From JAPLHP01 sp963720375 (GTDB lineage: Bacteria; Chloroflexota; Dehalococcoidia; UBA2247; RBG-13-53-26), in NCBI GenBank assembly GCA_963720375.1, contig CAVRFM010000015.1, forward strand, positions 1 to 64,000: DNA of 64,000 bases. The letters run 5' to 3'. The notes under the pieces are model-generated. The model saw nothing but the letters and a program-made list of their open reading frames with translations. It searched no databases and was not told the DNA's origin. Within the stretch, counting starts at the first letter, position 1; each line of letters opens with the position of its first letter. This document shows, piece after piece, positions 1-8,058 of this stretch. The position numbers and the translations under genes were made by a program.

Positions 1-284
1 CCAGGAGCGCACCGGATCACCGCCATTCGGGCTAAGAGAATCGGCAGACTCTGCTGTGTGCAAGAAACACTTAGTCGTTAATGTCTCCTGATGGGCCGCC
101 AGCCACAAGATCCCACTTCATCAACGCCGACAGGCCAATAGGGGTTTTTACGTAGATAGTTGCCCCACTACCACTGATGCACCGCCCCCGTCAGTCGGAC
201 TATCATGCTTTGGGGAGCTGAGATGCCAGGACGATATTTCTCAAAACGTGCGGCAACAAAGAACAGCAGGACAGGAAGGACTTT
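1..284. other. Intergenic leader, no gene recognised
   Basis: I see no convincing gene in the first 284 bases. A plus-strand frame is open from base 1 to a stop at 79-81 and could be the last 26 codons of a gene that begins outside the window, but it has no recognisable motif. The remainder is the upstream region of the NarL-type regulator; no consensus promoter stands out. Confidence 0.4.
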
Positions 285-1124
285 ATGTTGGACGCGGATC
301 TGAATTCCAACGAAAAAGATGCGGCGCGAGATCCGATTAGAGTGATCCTTGTTGATGACCATGAACTGGCACGTCATGGGGTCAGGAAAATCCTCAGCGG
401 CGATGCCAGCATCGAAGTGGTGGGCGAAGCTGAGAACAGTTGCGGAGCCATCTCCCTGATCACCCGGCTTCAACCGGAAGTTGTCATACTTGATATCCGA
501 CTCCGTCAGAGCAACGGCATTGAGGTTAGTAAAGCTATCAAAAGACTGGCACCGAACACCAGAATATTGGTCCTTACGGCATATGACGATAATCAATACA
601 TAGTCTCGCTGGTCAAGCTCGGAGTGAATGGCTATCTGATAAAAACCTCTTCTGCTGAGGAGGTGATAAGGGCGGTTCATTATACTGCCAAAGGGTGGAC
701 TGTATTTTCACCTGAAATCGCCGGCAAGTTGGCCAACCTGCTTCGGAAGAACGGCAGGGATTCGTTTAGTAAAGCTAAGGGAAATACTAAAGGGCACAAA
801 GAACTCCCTGAAGCGCTGCAGGACAGCGAGAGTCTCACAGCCAGGGAGACGGAGGTACTGGAACACCTGTTTCACGGCCTGAAGAATAGTGACATAGCCG
901 ACGCCATGGGCATTGCCCCAAAAACGGTGGAGATCCATATGCACAGAATCCTTCTGAAGCTGGGTGCCAAGAACCGAACCCAGGCCATACTGAAGTCACT
1001 GCGGCTCGGATACTTACAGGGGATCGCTGTGCCCGCTGGACCAGCAGAAGAAGATGCAGAGGATCTGGCACTCCAGTCACACACTTGGCGAGCTCCTCAA
1101 AAGGGCGTAGAAGGTACCTCATAA
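285..1124 (+). CDS. NarL/FixJ-family response regulator
   Basis: This is a two-component transcriptional regulator of 279 residues. A receiver domain (about residues 18-135) has the acidic pair D24/D25, phosphoacceptor D70 in VILDIR, T98 and K120. A LuxR-type helix-turn-helix spans about 183-240 (LTARETEVLEHL, then APKTVEIHMHRILLKLG). The linker of about 45 residues and the C-terminal tail of about 35 residues are longer than in typical 210-220 residue members. The ATG at 285 follows an AGGAAGGA ribosome site at 273-280. A PAS histidine kinase follows about 370 bases downstream on the same strand and is the obvious partner candidate, although no operon overlap links them. The target genes and signal are unknown. 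Confidence 0.9.
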   Translation: MLDADLNSNEKDAARDPIRVILVDDHELARHGVRKILSGDASIEVVGEAENSCGAISLITRLQPEVVILDIRLRQSNGIEVSKAIKRLAPNTRILVLTAYDDNQYIVSLVKLGVNGYLIKTSSAEEVIRAVHYTAKGWTVFSPEIAGKLANLLRKNGRDSFSKAKGNTKGHKELPEALQDSESLTARETEVLEHLFHGLKNSDIADAMGIAPKTVEIHMHRILLKLGAKNRTQAILKSLRLGYLQGIAVPAGPAEEDAEDLALQSHTWRAPQKGVEGTS

Positions 1125-1489
1125 CCATATCAACAGAGTGTATGCGGCATCCCGCCACACGAAACAAACAGGTTCACAATATTCTGTGGTCTAAGGGAAG
1201 TCGTAGATTTGTTGTGGCCTCAGGGAATACGTGTTTCCACTTACGAACTTTGCTCGGCCACCACAATGCAAGATGTGACAAAGTCTGCTATTGTGCAAAG
1301 CATACGATGGGCTGCATTCATGCCGCCAAGCATGGTTAGAATCGCAAGTATACTATTAAGGCTTCGACCCAGAGCCTAGAGCGTTGTCTTTACTTTAAGC
1401 AATCGGCTTTGCAGGTTGGCAGGAATATTATGGCTCCGCCGTATTCTAGCACGCGCGATTATCAGTGAGCCGATCACTTGGAGGGGGCA
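1125..1489. other. Intergenic region between regulator and kinase
   Basis: About 365 bases separate the regulator stop from the kinase start. Open frames here (for example 1085-1339) overlap the regulator, have no ribosome site and resemble no family I know. The only clear signal is the GGAGG at 1480-1484 that serves the kinase. I found no terminator hairpin with a U tract. Confidence 0.4.
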
Positions 1490-2563
1490 GTGGGGCAATC
1501 TGATGACAAGAAATATCGAACCCTGGTGGAATCATCGCCGGACGGGATTCTCTCCGTGGATTCCAGGGGGCATATAGTCGACTGCAACAAAGCGGTATGT
1601 CGATTATTGGGCTACAAAAGGGAGTATCTACAAGGCAGGGATGTTCGTGAGTTGATCGCAGACTCAGCAATGCAGGCAGGCCCATCCTATCGAGCAAGTC
1701 TCGACCAACCTGGATTGCTTGAAGGCGAGTTCGAATTAGTTCGCCAAGACAGTCAACCAATCCCAGTTTGGGCCAAAGAAGTAAGGCTGCGTGATGCAAA
1801 TCCGGGCGATATACAAAGCGTTATCTACCTTCGCGATATCGCGGAGCATAAAAGGGTTGAACAGCTCAAAGACGAGTTCATTAGCTTTATCTCCCATGAA
1901 CTTCGCAGCCCCTTGACAGTGATCACAGGGGTCATCAACACCGCCTTGACCGAAGGAGAACACTTGCCCCCATATGAAATGCGTCAACTTCTGCAAGACG
2001 CAGCTTCGGAATCAGAGAACCTGTCTCACATCCTGGGGAACCTGTTGGAACTCTCTAGAGCCCAGGCAAACCGTCCGTTCCTTCATATCGAGCCAGTGAA
2101 CTTGGAAAAAATAGCCTGGAAAGTGGTGGATAATCTAAGGGGCCAATCCTCAGCCCACCGTCTGGTTCTAGACCTGCCCAAGAGACTGCCACCAGTCCAA
2201 GCTGATGAGGTGAGGCTGGAACGCATCCTATATAACCTCATGGAAAACGGAATCAATTATTCGCCCGGCGGTGGTGAGGTCCGAGTCTCTGCCAGAAGAG
2301 ACGGTAAACATCTGATTATCAGGGTCAGTGACCAGGGGATTGGCATATCTCCTGAAGACCAGGCTAAGTTATTCCAGCCTTTCCACCGATTAGGAGACCC
2401 CAGACTCAATCGAGTCAAGGGAGTCGGGCTAGGACTTCTGGTATGTCGGAGATTGGTAGAAGCTCAAGGTGGTCAAATTTGGGTGGAGTCGAAACTCGGC
2501 CATGGCACTACCTTCTTCTTCACACTGCCCATTAAGGTGAAACACCGTTTGGGATCTGCCTGA
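1490..2563 (+). CDS. PAS-domain sensor histidine kinase (cytoplasmic)
   Basis: An N-terminal PAS domain (about residues 8-120, containing the ESSPDGILSVD segment) is followed by a HisKA dimerisation domain with phosphoacceptor His in FISHELRSPL and a HATPase_c domain with N-box NLMENGINYS, G1 box DQGIGIS and G2 box GVGLGL. There is no membrane segment, so the sensed signal should be cytosolic. I chose GTG at 1490 over TTG at 1478 because GGAGG at 1480-1484 lies 5 bases before the GTG, whereas it overlaps the TTG start; this gives 357 residues. The flanking regulator genes (285-1124 and 2947-3354) suggest a small phosphorelay. The ligand is unknown. Confidence 0.88.
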   Translation: MGQSDDKKYRTLVESSPDGILSVDSRGHIVDCNKAVCRLLGYKREYLQGRDVRELIADSAMQAGPSYRASLDQPGLLEGEFELVRQDSQPIPVWAKEVRLRDANPGDIQSVIYLRDIAEHKRVEQLKDEFISFISHELRSPLTVITGVINTALTEGEHLPPYEMRQLLQDAASESENLSHILGNLLELSRAQANRPFLHIEPVNLEKIAWKVVDNLRGQSSAHRLVLDLPKRLPPVQADEVRLERILYNLMENGINYSPGGGEVRVSARRDGKHLIIRVSDQGIGISPEDQAKLFQPFHRLGDPRLNRVKGVGLGLLVCRRLVEAQGGQIWVESKLGHGTTFFFTLPIKVKHRLGSA

Positions 2564-2946
2564 AAACAGCCCCTTAGGATGTAACTTTGACTCTTGGGAC
2601 TTTTGAGGTGACAACGCTATCCGAGTACCAGAACACATTCTCGACAAAGTTGGTATGCCTTTACCCCAAGGGCACACCAACTGATGAGTACAGGTTCAGT
2701 CCTTCAAAGGACAGCGGGAGAAGAACAGCATTGTCACTGCTGATGCTTGTTCGCCTCGTCTTCTTATCTTCTTATCATCTACCAATAGCAAGTGCAGGGG
2801 TCCTACGCCGATCCACACTTCCTCAGACCCAGACCTGCAAGGGAGACTGCTAAATAGATAGACTCAACTGTAGGAGACATCCGGGCTTTGCAGGATATGC
2901 GCCAGAACCAGCCCTGTTCTGCTCATCGGCGGAGAAGGCGGATAGG
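2564..2946. other. Intergenic region between kinase and receiver gene
   Basis: About 380 bases without a supportable gene. A TTG-initiated frame at 2587-2853 lacks a ribosome site and has no family resemblance. A GGAGAAGG near 2931-2938 is the likely ribosome site of the next gene. Confidence 0.4.
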
Positions 2947-3354
2947 GTGAAAAGGATACTCATCATCGAAGACAGTGACCAGAATCTGTATCTGATGACA
3001 TTCATTCTGGAAAAGAAGGGATATGAGGTGGTGCCGGCATGCAATGGCCGTCGGGGCATTGAGCTTGCCAGCCAGGTTGAACCAGCGCTGATTCTCCTGG
3101 ATATCCAGCTGCCCATCATGGGCGGCTACGCTGCGGCGCAGGAATTAAGGAAAAACCCGGCGCTTGCCGCAGTCCCTATTGTAGCCGTGACTTCCTACGC
3201 TATGTCCGGTGACCGGGAGCGGATACTGGCGGCCGGTTGCACGGGCTACATCGAGAAGCCGATAAACCCAGAGATGTTCACTGCCGAAATTGAGCGATAC
3301 CTGTCCGATCACTCAGGAGATATGATTGATCATGGGGATAGTCCTGATAGTTGA
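2947..3354 (+). CDS. Single-domain response regulator (CheY/DivK-like)
   Basis: A 135-residue stand-alone receiver with no output domain. The acidic pair is E8/D9, the phosphoacceptor D52 in LILLDIQLP, the switch residue T82 and the conserved lysine K104 in IEKPI, so it should be phosphorylatable. Sequences of this type (DivK or Cph2-associated) usually relay phosphate or act by protein contact. It starts at GTG 2947 after a GGAGAAGG ribosome site. The C-terminal tail (from about residue 120) overlaps the start of another receiver-like reading frame at 3332. Together with the upstream PAS kinase it probably forms a local signalling unit, but its partner is inferred only from proximity. Confidence 0.85.
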   Translation: MKRILIIEDSDQNLYLMTFILEKKGYEVVPACNGRRGIELASQVEPALILLDIQLPIMGGYAAAQELRKNPALAAVPIVAVTSYAMSGDRERILAAGCTGYIEKPINPEMFTAEIERYLSDHSGDMIDHGDSPDS

Positions 3355-3400
3355 CGATAACAGGCAAGATCCGGTTGAAGGTTCTGCGAAAAGTCTCTGA
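3332..3400 (+). pseudogene. Remnant of the N-terminus of another response regulator
   Basis: An ATG at 3332, overlapping the end of the receiver gene in another frame, opens a 22-codon frame beginning MGIVLIVDDN, the hallmark first strand and acidic pair of a receiver domain. It stops at 3398-3400, and no receiver sequence continues in any frame. I read it as the leftover start of a decayed downstream regulator. A chance match over ten residues is possible. Confidence 0.45.
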
Positions 3401-3521
3401 CAAACCCTCACTGTTCTCACCGCCCCCCTCTTTCTCTGTCTCAGATTTTCTTTTCCTCAGAATAATTCAGTGATTACCTGTTTGGATAGGTCGCTCGGAA
3501 GTCGATCCAAGAATAGGACTC

Positions 3522-3549
3522 TTGACAGGGACTTCTTTTGCGATATAAT
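3522..3549 (+). promoter_or_regulatory. Consensus sigma-70 promoter
   Basis: TTGACA at 3522-3527 and TATAAT at 3544-3549 are both exact consensus hexamers, separated by 16 bases. Transcription would start near 3556 and run into the ATPase gene at 3725. Confidence 0.75.
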
Positions 3550-3670
3550 CACGCCAGGGAGCGGTGCCTATGGCCCTACCAGGTCAATTTAGCGCACAGA
3601 AAGAGTGACGTCGGTTAGAACTGGAACTCTAGGTCAACATGATATCCGGCGGGATATTCACTGACTTCTC

Positions 3671-3692
3671 TGCGGAGCCTTAAGGCTCCGCA
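3671..3692 (+). promoter_or_regulatory. Perfect 22-base palindrome in the leader
   Basis: The two 11-base arms TGCGGAGCCTT and AAGGCTCCGCA are exact reverse complements with no loop bases between them. It lies between the promoter at 3522-3549 and the ribosome site at 3711. There is no U tract, so it is not a standard terminator. It could be an operator for a dimeric protein or an RNA hairpin in the leader. Confidence 0.5.
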
Positions 3693-3724
3693 GACTGTTT
3701 CAGGAGACATAGAGGAGGTGCCAC

Positions 3725-5188
3725 TTGGCCAAATTAACGCTTCAAACCGGTCCAGGCGTCTTCGAGGTTCTCGCTCATGTCTGCCGGAGTCACCAGGAAG
3801 CCGTGAAACAATTTGTAGAAAACGCGGCTGATGCTATCCAGCAGCTTTGCGGTGATGAAGGGCGCATCACCATCATCCTGGAGTACGCAGCCTCGGGCAA
3901 TGAGCACGGCAGAACCCTGAAAAGGATTGCCGTTGCCGACAATGGCATCGGCATGGACAGGAACAAGATGAAGGCCATTCTGCAGCGTGTCGGCGACTCC
4001 GAAAAGGTGGAACTGGCGCTCAGGGGCGAGAAAGGCATTGGCATACTTGCCTTTTCGCTCATTGCCGAAGAATTGCACCTTGCCTCCACCGCCGCTGATG
4101 GTGTTTCCTCAAGCTGTGTGGTGTTGAAGCGCCCCTGGTTGAAGACAGGCCAAGCTGAAATCGCCCAACGCTGTCCCAGACATACTCATAGTGAGCGCGG
4201 TACTATCGCCTATCTGGAGAACATCCTGCCTGAAATAGCCGACAAGCTCACAAAAGAGAGTCTAAAGGAATACCTGGGGCGTGAGTTTGCCAGTGACCTC
4301 AGGCAGGGCCTCTATGCCATGTCCATCTCCGATGGTCGTGAATTCGAGCCGGTGCCTCCTCAGCGATATCGCGGTATTAAAGCTATGGCTGCCACCATAT
4401 CGCTGGGACGCCCAGGTTCGGTATTTGTTGAGTTACACGTCCTGCCCTGGGAGATGACAGATGCCACCGTGAGTCTTTACGGTCGTGGTGGCACACGCAT
4501 CTGTCTTTTGACTGACCTTGATGATTTCAAATCCCCTCCCTGGACTGACAGGCGCCTTGAGGGCTATGTTCGCTGTGATCACCTGAAACGCACGGCTGAC
4601 AAGACAGCAGTGGTCCAGGACCAAGTCTACCAAGCGTTTGTTGCCAGCCTTCGCCACACAGAGCCTGAGATCAAAGATATGATAGCCAGAATAAGCGCCG
4701 AATCTCAGGACCGGCGTTTTCAGGTAGTGATGAGCAAGACGGGTAAACTGATAGACAAGTTCCTTCGCTACCGCGACAGGGGATTGCTGGCAGAACTTTC
4801 CTACCGTTCATCTGTTCCCAGACATGACGGCAGGGGTGCAGCCGAGAAAACACCGGCGAAGTCCCCGGCCAACCCTGAGCCATCAGACGGGAAGCCAATC
4901 GGCCAGCGGGCGTCTGTCTATACAAGGGCACCTCATATTGAACTGCGACCTCCGCCGCATGCCAAGGCCGAATTAAGAAGCTGGTACGATCCCCGAAGTG
5001 AATGCATCTGCATCAACCGGGAGCACGAGGAATTCATGCTTGCCCAGAGGCAGGACCCACGTTGTATACGATATCTGTTTGCCATATGGGCGAAGGAGAG
5101 TCTTCTCCAAGAATATGGCGCTGATGCCGAGAGGTTGGCTGATGAGATGGTAGGGAGACTGGCTGAGGCAGAGCCCTTACTCTGGTAG
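3725..5188 (+). CDS. GHKL (Hsp90/MutL-fold) ATPase domain protein
   Basis: The first 130 residues carry a GHKL nucleotide-binding fold: N-box QFVENAADA, the DNGIGM motif and a glycine-rich GEKGIGILAF lid, as in Hsp90, MutL and MORC proteins. The remaining roughly 350 residues match no domain I recognise; a hinge of about 45 residues rich in Pro, Ala and Arg (around residues 365-410) separates a C-terminal region of about 75 residues. At 487 residues it is shorter than HtpG (about 620). It starts at TTG 3725 after AGGAGGTG. It has its own strong promoter and appears monocistronic. Likely roles are chaperone-like or DNA-transaction ATPase; I cannot choose between them. Confidence 0.75.
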   Translation: MAKLTLQTGPGVFEVLAHVCRSHQEAVKQFVENAADAIQQLCGDEGRITIILEYAASGNEHGRTLKRIAVADNGIGMDRNKMKAILQRVGDSEKVELALRGEKGIGILAFSLIAEELHLASTAADGVSSSCVVLKRPWLKTGQAEIAQRCPRHTHSERGTIAYLENILPEIADKLTKESLKEYLGREFASDLRQGLYAMSISDGREFEPVPPQRYRGIKAMAATISLGRPGSVFVELHVLPWEMTDATVSLYGRGGTRICLLTDLDDFKSPPWTDRRLEGYVRCDHLKRTADKTAVVQDQVYQAFVASLRHTEPEIKDMIARISAESQDRRFQVVMSKTGKLIDKFLRYRDRGLLAELSYRSSVPRHDGRGAAEKTPAKSPANPEPSDGKPIGQRASVYTRAPHIELRPPPHAKAELRSWYDPRSECICINREHEEFMLAQRQDPRCIRYLFAIWAKESLLQEYGADAERLADEMVGRLAEAEPLLW

Positions 5189-5218
5189 GGATACTACCTA
5201 TATTTAGGTGGTCTATGT

Positions 5219-5998
5219 TCAACCCGGGAAGGACAGCCCTCCGCTTATGCTGAAGGTCTGTCCCGTGATCTGATTTGAGTCCTCTGAGGCGAGAAATAAC
5301 GCCAGTTGCGCGATATCATCCGGTCGGTTCATGCCAAAGGGCATCCGCTCCTCTGCCTTTTTGAATATCTTAAATATGCGGCTATCGGGGTTTGCCATAG
5401 CGTATTCATAGCCTGGCGTATCTTTGGTCACAGTAGTACATATGGTGTTTATCCGTATCTGCCAGCGAGCAATTTCCTGTGCCAGCGCCTTAGTCATAAG
5501 CACGAGAGCAGCCGCAGCACCACCGATCAAGGATTCCCCCGGGGTAGGTGTTCTGCCTGCGTCTGAGGTGATAATAATGATCTTCCCGGTTTGCCTCTCC
5601 ATCATGTGGTCAAGGACGGCCCTTACGCAGTAGAGCCTGGAGAACAAATGGCTTCTCATGACATCCATGTATGATTCAGGAGCAATCTTGTAGAAGGATT
5701 CAGGAGGAGCACCACCTCCCCCACCGCTGGCAACCAGTATATCGACCTTGCCAAACTTTTGCACCGCACTATCCACCATCTGCTTTACTTCCTGGTAGTT
5801 CCATATGTCTGCCCGCTCAAATCCAGCTTTCCGCCCCAAGCCCTCGATCTGCTCCACCACCTGTAAAGCAGGGCCTTGGCTCCTTGCATTTACCACGATA
5901 TCCGCCCCATTCTCCGCAAACCTTAGGGCTATGGTCCTGCCAATGCCCTTGCTTGAGCCCGTAATTAATGCTACTTTGCCACTTAGGTTTGCCTGCAT
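5219..5998 (-). CDS. SDR-family protein lacking catalytic Tyr and Lys
   Basis: The 259-residue Rossmann protein has the SDR cofactor motif TGSSKGIG (13-20) and the C-terminal SDR signature ISGGLSFPG. The active site is abnormal: S145 is retained, but aligned on the TKALAQEIA helix the YxxxK motif reads I158 and A162, and the NNAG motif is replaced by a glycine-rich ASGGGG. A Tyr-Lys proton relay is therefore absent, so classical ketone/alcohol oxidoreduction is unlikely. It may act as a non-redox lyase or hydratase, a dinucleotide sensor, or bind an unusual substrate. It is separated by about 110 bases from the next minus-strand gene upstream (a DUF4282 protein). Confidence 0.85.
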   Translation of the reverse strand: MQANLSGKVALITGSSKGIGRTIALRFAENGADIVVNARSQGPALQVVEQIEGLGRKAGFERADIWNYQEVKQMVDSAVQKFGKVDILVASGGGGGAPPESFYKIAPESYMDVMRSHLFSRLYCVRAVLDHMMERQTGKIIIITSDAGRTPTPGESLIGGAAAALVLMTKALAQEIARWQIRINTICTTVTKDTPGYEYAMANPDSRIFKIFKKAEERMPFGMNRPDDIAQLALFLASEDSNQITGQTFSISGGLSFPG

Positions 5999-6111
5999 AG
6001 TTCACACCCCCTGGCGGCAGATTGTTTCGCCTCTCAGCTTGAAGAGGCTCACCTGCGGTTTTCAGCGACCTTTTTCTGGGCGGGCAAGCCGTTTGAGAAT
6101 GATGATAGAGA

Positions 6112-6432
6112 CTATTTCTGTTGTTTCAGGGACTTGTCGATTGACATCAAAGATTCTTGCATGGTAAAGAACATAGTAAAGAACGCCATTACTATTTCAC
6201 AGACAATCCGCCAGACCATGTTGCCAAAAATGACGAGGAAAATGCTCAAGACGACACCCCATATACGCCACTGATTGTGGGTGTCAAGAGACCGCAACAC
6301 GAGCGGAACAGCACCGACGGTGAGCCAGATTGCGCCAATAACCCAGAGCAGCCTGATAAAACTGGTACCCAGCATCCGTCGGAAAACGAAGAATTCACCT
6401 ACTGACTGAGAGAAACTCGGCTTGTCATTCAT
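6112..6432 (-). CDS. DUF4282-like small membrane protein
   Basis: A 106-residue protein with two hydrophobic segments (about residues 25-47 and 57-90) and the pattern GNMVWRIVCEIVMAFFTMFF, which resembles the DUF4282 family signature (a conserved RxxCE followed by hydrophobic and aromatic residues). A stretch of at least four G residues just upstream of the ATG at 6432 (minus strand) acts as ribosome site. Function is unknown; family members are short integral membrane proteins. It lies between the SDR gene and the patatin gene on the same strand, without overlap. Confidence 0.7.
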   Translation of the reverse strand: MNDKPSFSQSVGEFFVFRRMLGTSFIRLLWVIGAIWLTVGAVPLVLRSLDTHNQWRIWGVVLSIFLVIFGNMVWRIVCEIVMAFFTMFFTMQESLMSIDKSLKQQK

Positions 6433-6510
6433 ACCTTAACCCCCCTTTCTCTATGGAAACTATCTGGAGGTGCTTGTCTGCAGCATCTCACCTTGTTGGC
6501 AACCAGGATG

Positions 6511-7320
6511 CTAGCTGCCATATGGCATTCCGGATTGATGAAGAGCATGGTGCGCCGCTTCCTCGCCAGCAGCAATAGCCTCAGCCGCTTTGTCGAACTG
6601 GAAGAAGCCTATTTTCCCTACTGCTGGACTGATAGCTAAGTCAGCATCCTCCAGATTCTGCATAGCCACTCGGTGCCCAGCGATAAGCAGAGACTGACTC
6701 AGTACCTTGACCAGAGTCGGAGGGCGTTTACTCTCCGACTCCTGGAGCATGTCGGCTGGGTCAGGTACGACATTCACTCCCACAACATACCCTGCACCCA
6801 TATTACGGCACGTACTCACAGGAACTTCATTCACCAGACCCCCATCGACAAGGTATCGCCCATCCACTTTGACTGGGGTCAAAATGCCAGGAACAGAGAT
6901 GCTGGCCCGGACAGCTTTAATTACTGAACCACTGTCCAATACCACTGCTTGACCATTCAGGATGTCCGTCGCTACACAGGCAAAACCAAGCTTCAGATCA
7001 GAGAACGTCACATCCCCCAGGAGGGACTTGAGCATTGATGTGATTCTCTTGCCATGAACGAAGCCACTTACAGATAGAGTGGGATCGACCAGAAGCGCCA
7101 TACGTTTCCAGCCCACCCCCAATGCCCACTGCTCTATCTCACTGGCTTTGAGTCCCCCAGCGTAGAGAGCGCCGATCAGCGCGCCGATACTGGTTCCCGC
7201 GATAACCTCCGGGAAGAGCCCATGCTCCTCGAGAACCTTGATCACACCAATGTGAGACATGCCCCGCGCACCACCACCACCCAGTGCATAGCCTATCTTG
7301 CCCCTGACCGGAGTTGCCAT
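6511..7320 (-). CDS. Patatin-like phospholipase (RssA/YchK type)
   Basis: The 269-residue protein contains the patatin oxyanion motif LGGGGARG (13-20), nucleophile S44 in GTSIG and the catalytic Asp D159 in DGG, making a complete Ser-Asp dyad. Members hydrolyse acyl ester bonds in phospholipids or thioesters; the bacterial cytosolic RssA-like branch has poorly known substrates. There is no signal peptide. The downstream DUF4282 membrane gene is about 78 bases away on the same strand, and co-transcription is possible but not shown. Confidence 0.88.
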   Translation of the reverse strand: MATPVRGKIGYALGGGGARGMSHIGVIKVLEEHGLFPEVIAGTSIGALIGALYAGGLKASEIEQWALGVGWKRMALLVDPTLSVSGFVHGKRITSMLKSLLGDVTFSDLKLGFACVATDILNGQAVVLDSGSVIKAVRASISVPGILTPVKVDGRYLVDGGLVNEVPVSTCRNMGAGYVVGVNVVPDPADMLQESESKRPPTLVKVLSQSLLIAGHRVAMQNLEDADLAISPAVGKIGFFQFDKAAEAIAAGEEAAHHALHQSGMPYGS

Positions 7321-7386
7321 TACTTTTCTACCGACCTTAGAATATCGATCTGGCTCACGATTTGCCCCTGCCTATCTCATTTAATC

Positions 7387-7917
7387 TCAGGCATGTCTAT
7401 AACCAACGGCCTTCAATCTAGACTCAATCTCAGCAGGCAAGTCAAGTTGCTTGTATACATCACCGTGGTCTTGAGCTACTTCCACCAGGGCAGAGACAAA
7501 CTGCAAGCCAATGTCGTTCATCCTCGTAGCATGCCATTTAAGCAAATATTTTGTAATAGGTTCACCTTGCATCTGGATTAACGGCTCATTCTTTGAGTCT
7601 TGTTCCTTTTTACTCTCAACTGTCGGCCTGTCCAACAAGACCAGTTGGGTGACCATGAACGACCTCTGAATTAGTTCCGTTAGCTTCAGATGAGCCTGCC
7701 GCAGCACAATTGCTTCCGGTTGTTTGGAGTTTGCTTTTGCTTTCAACGCCAGGAAGTCTCGGAGTTCCCCTTCCAGTATAGCAACAATGTCTGCTCTGCT
7801 AAGGACATCCGCATCCACTTCAAGCAAAGTTCTAACCAGTTTGTTGCTAAGAACCGATGTTACAAGCTCACCCCATTCCTGTGGGGACATCCCTCCCTTA
7901 TCTCCCTGTTCTGGCAT
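7387..7917 (-). CDS. Hypothetical protein, helical
   Basis: I do not recognise this protein. With the ATG at 7917 it has 176 residues, is rich in Leu, Ala, Glu and Lys, has no membrane segment or signal peptide, and has predicted helical heptads around residues 30-100 (ELVTSVLSNKLVRTLLEVDA and onward). A longer frame starts at GTG 7947, but GAGGAG lies 6 bases before the ATG at 7917 while the GTG has only a distant, weak site, so I prefer the shorter start. It is upstream of the patatin gene by about 66 bases on the same strand. Confidence 0.6.
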   Translation of the reverse strand: MPEQGDKGGMSPQEWGELVTSVLSNKLVRTLLEVDADVLSRADIVAILEGELRDFLALKAKANSKQPEAIVLRQAHLKLTELIQRSFMVTQLVLLDRPTVESKKEQDSKNEPLIQMQGEPITKYLLKWHATRMNDIGLQFVSALVEVAQDHGDVYKQLDLPAEIESRLKAVGYRHA

Positions 7918-8058
7918 GGGCAACTCCTCGACCAAGGGTATCAGCACCAGGAGAATCTTTCCTCATATTGGCACTTTGTCGCTTCTGCTGGCAGTTTGAA
8001 TCGTAACATGGAGGATATATCAGATGCAATCTGATGCGCTCGTCCATCACCCAACTGT

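Larger units (their letters stand above)
3401..3724. other. Intergenic region with promoter and palindromic leader
   Basis: About 320 bases without a gene. It holds a consensus promoter (3522-3549) and a 22-base palindrome (3671-3692), both listed separately, followed by the AGAGGAGGTG ribosome site at 3711-3720. The transcript leader of the downstream ATPase gene would be about 165 bases. Confidence 0.6.

Noticed and set aside
1085..1339. 84-codon plus-strand frame after the NarL regulator
   Set aside because: It overlaps the regulator end in another frame, has no ribosome site, and its composition is not protein-like.
2587..2853. 88-codon frame between kinase and receiver
   Set aside because: TTG start without ribosome site, no motif, and unusual composition.
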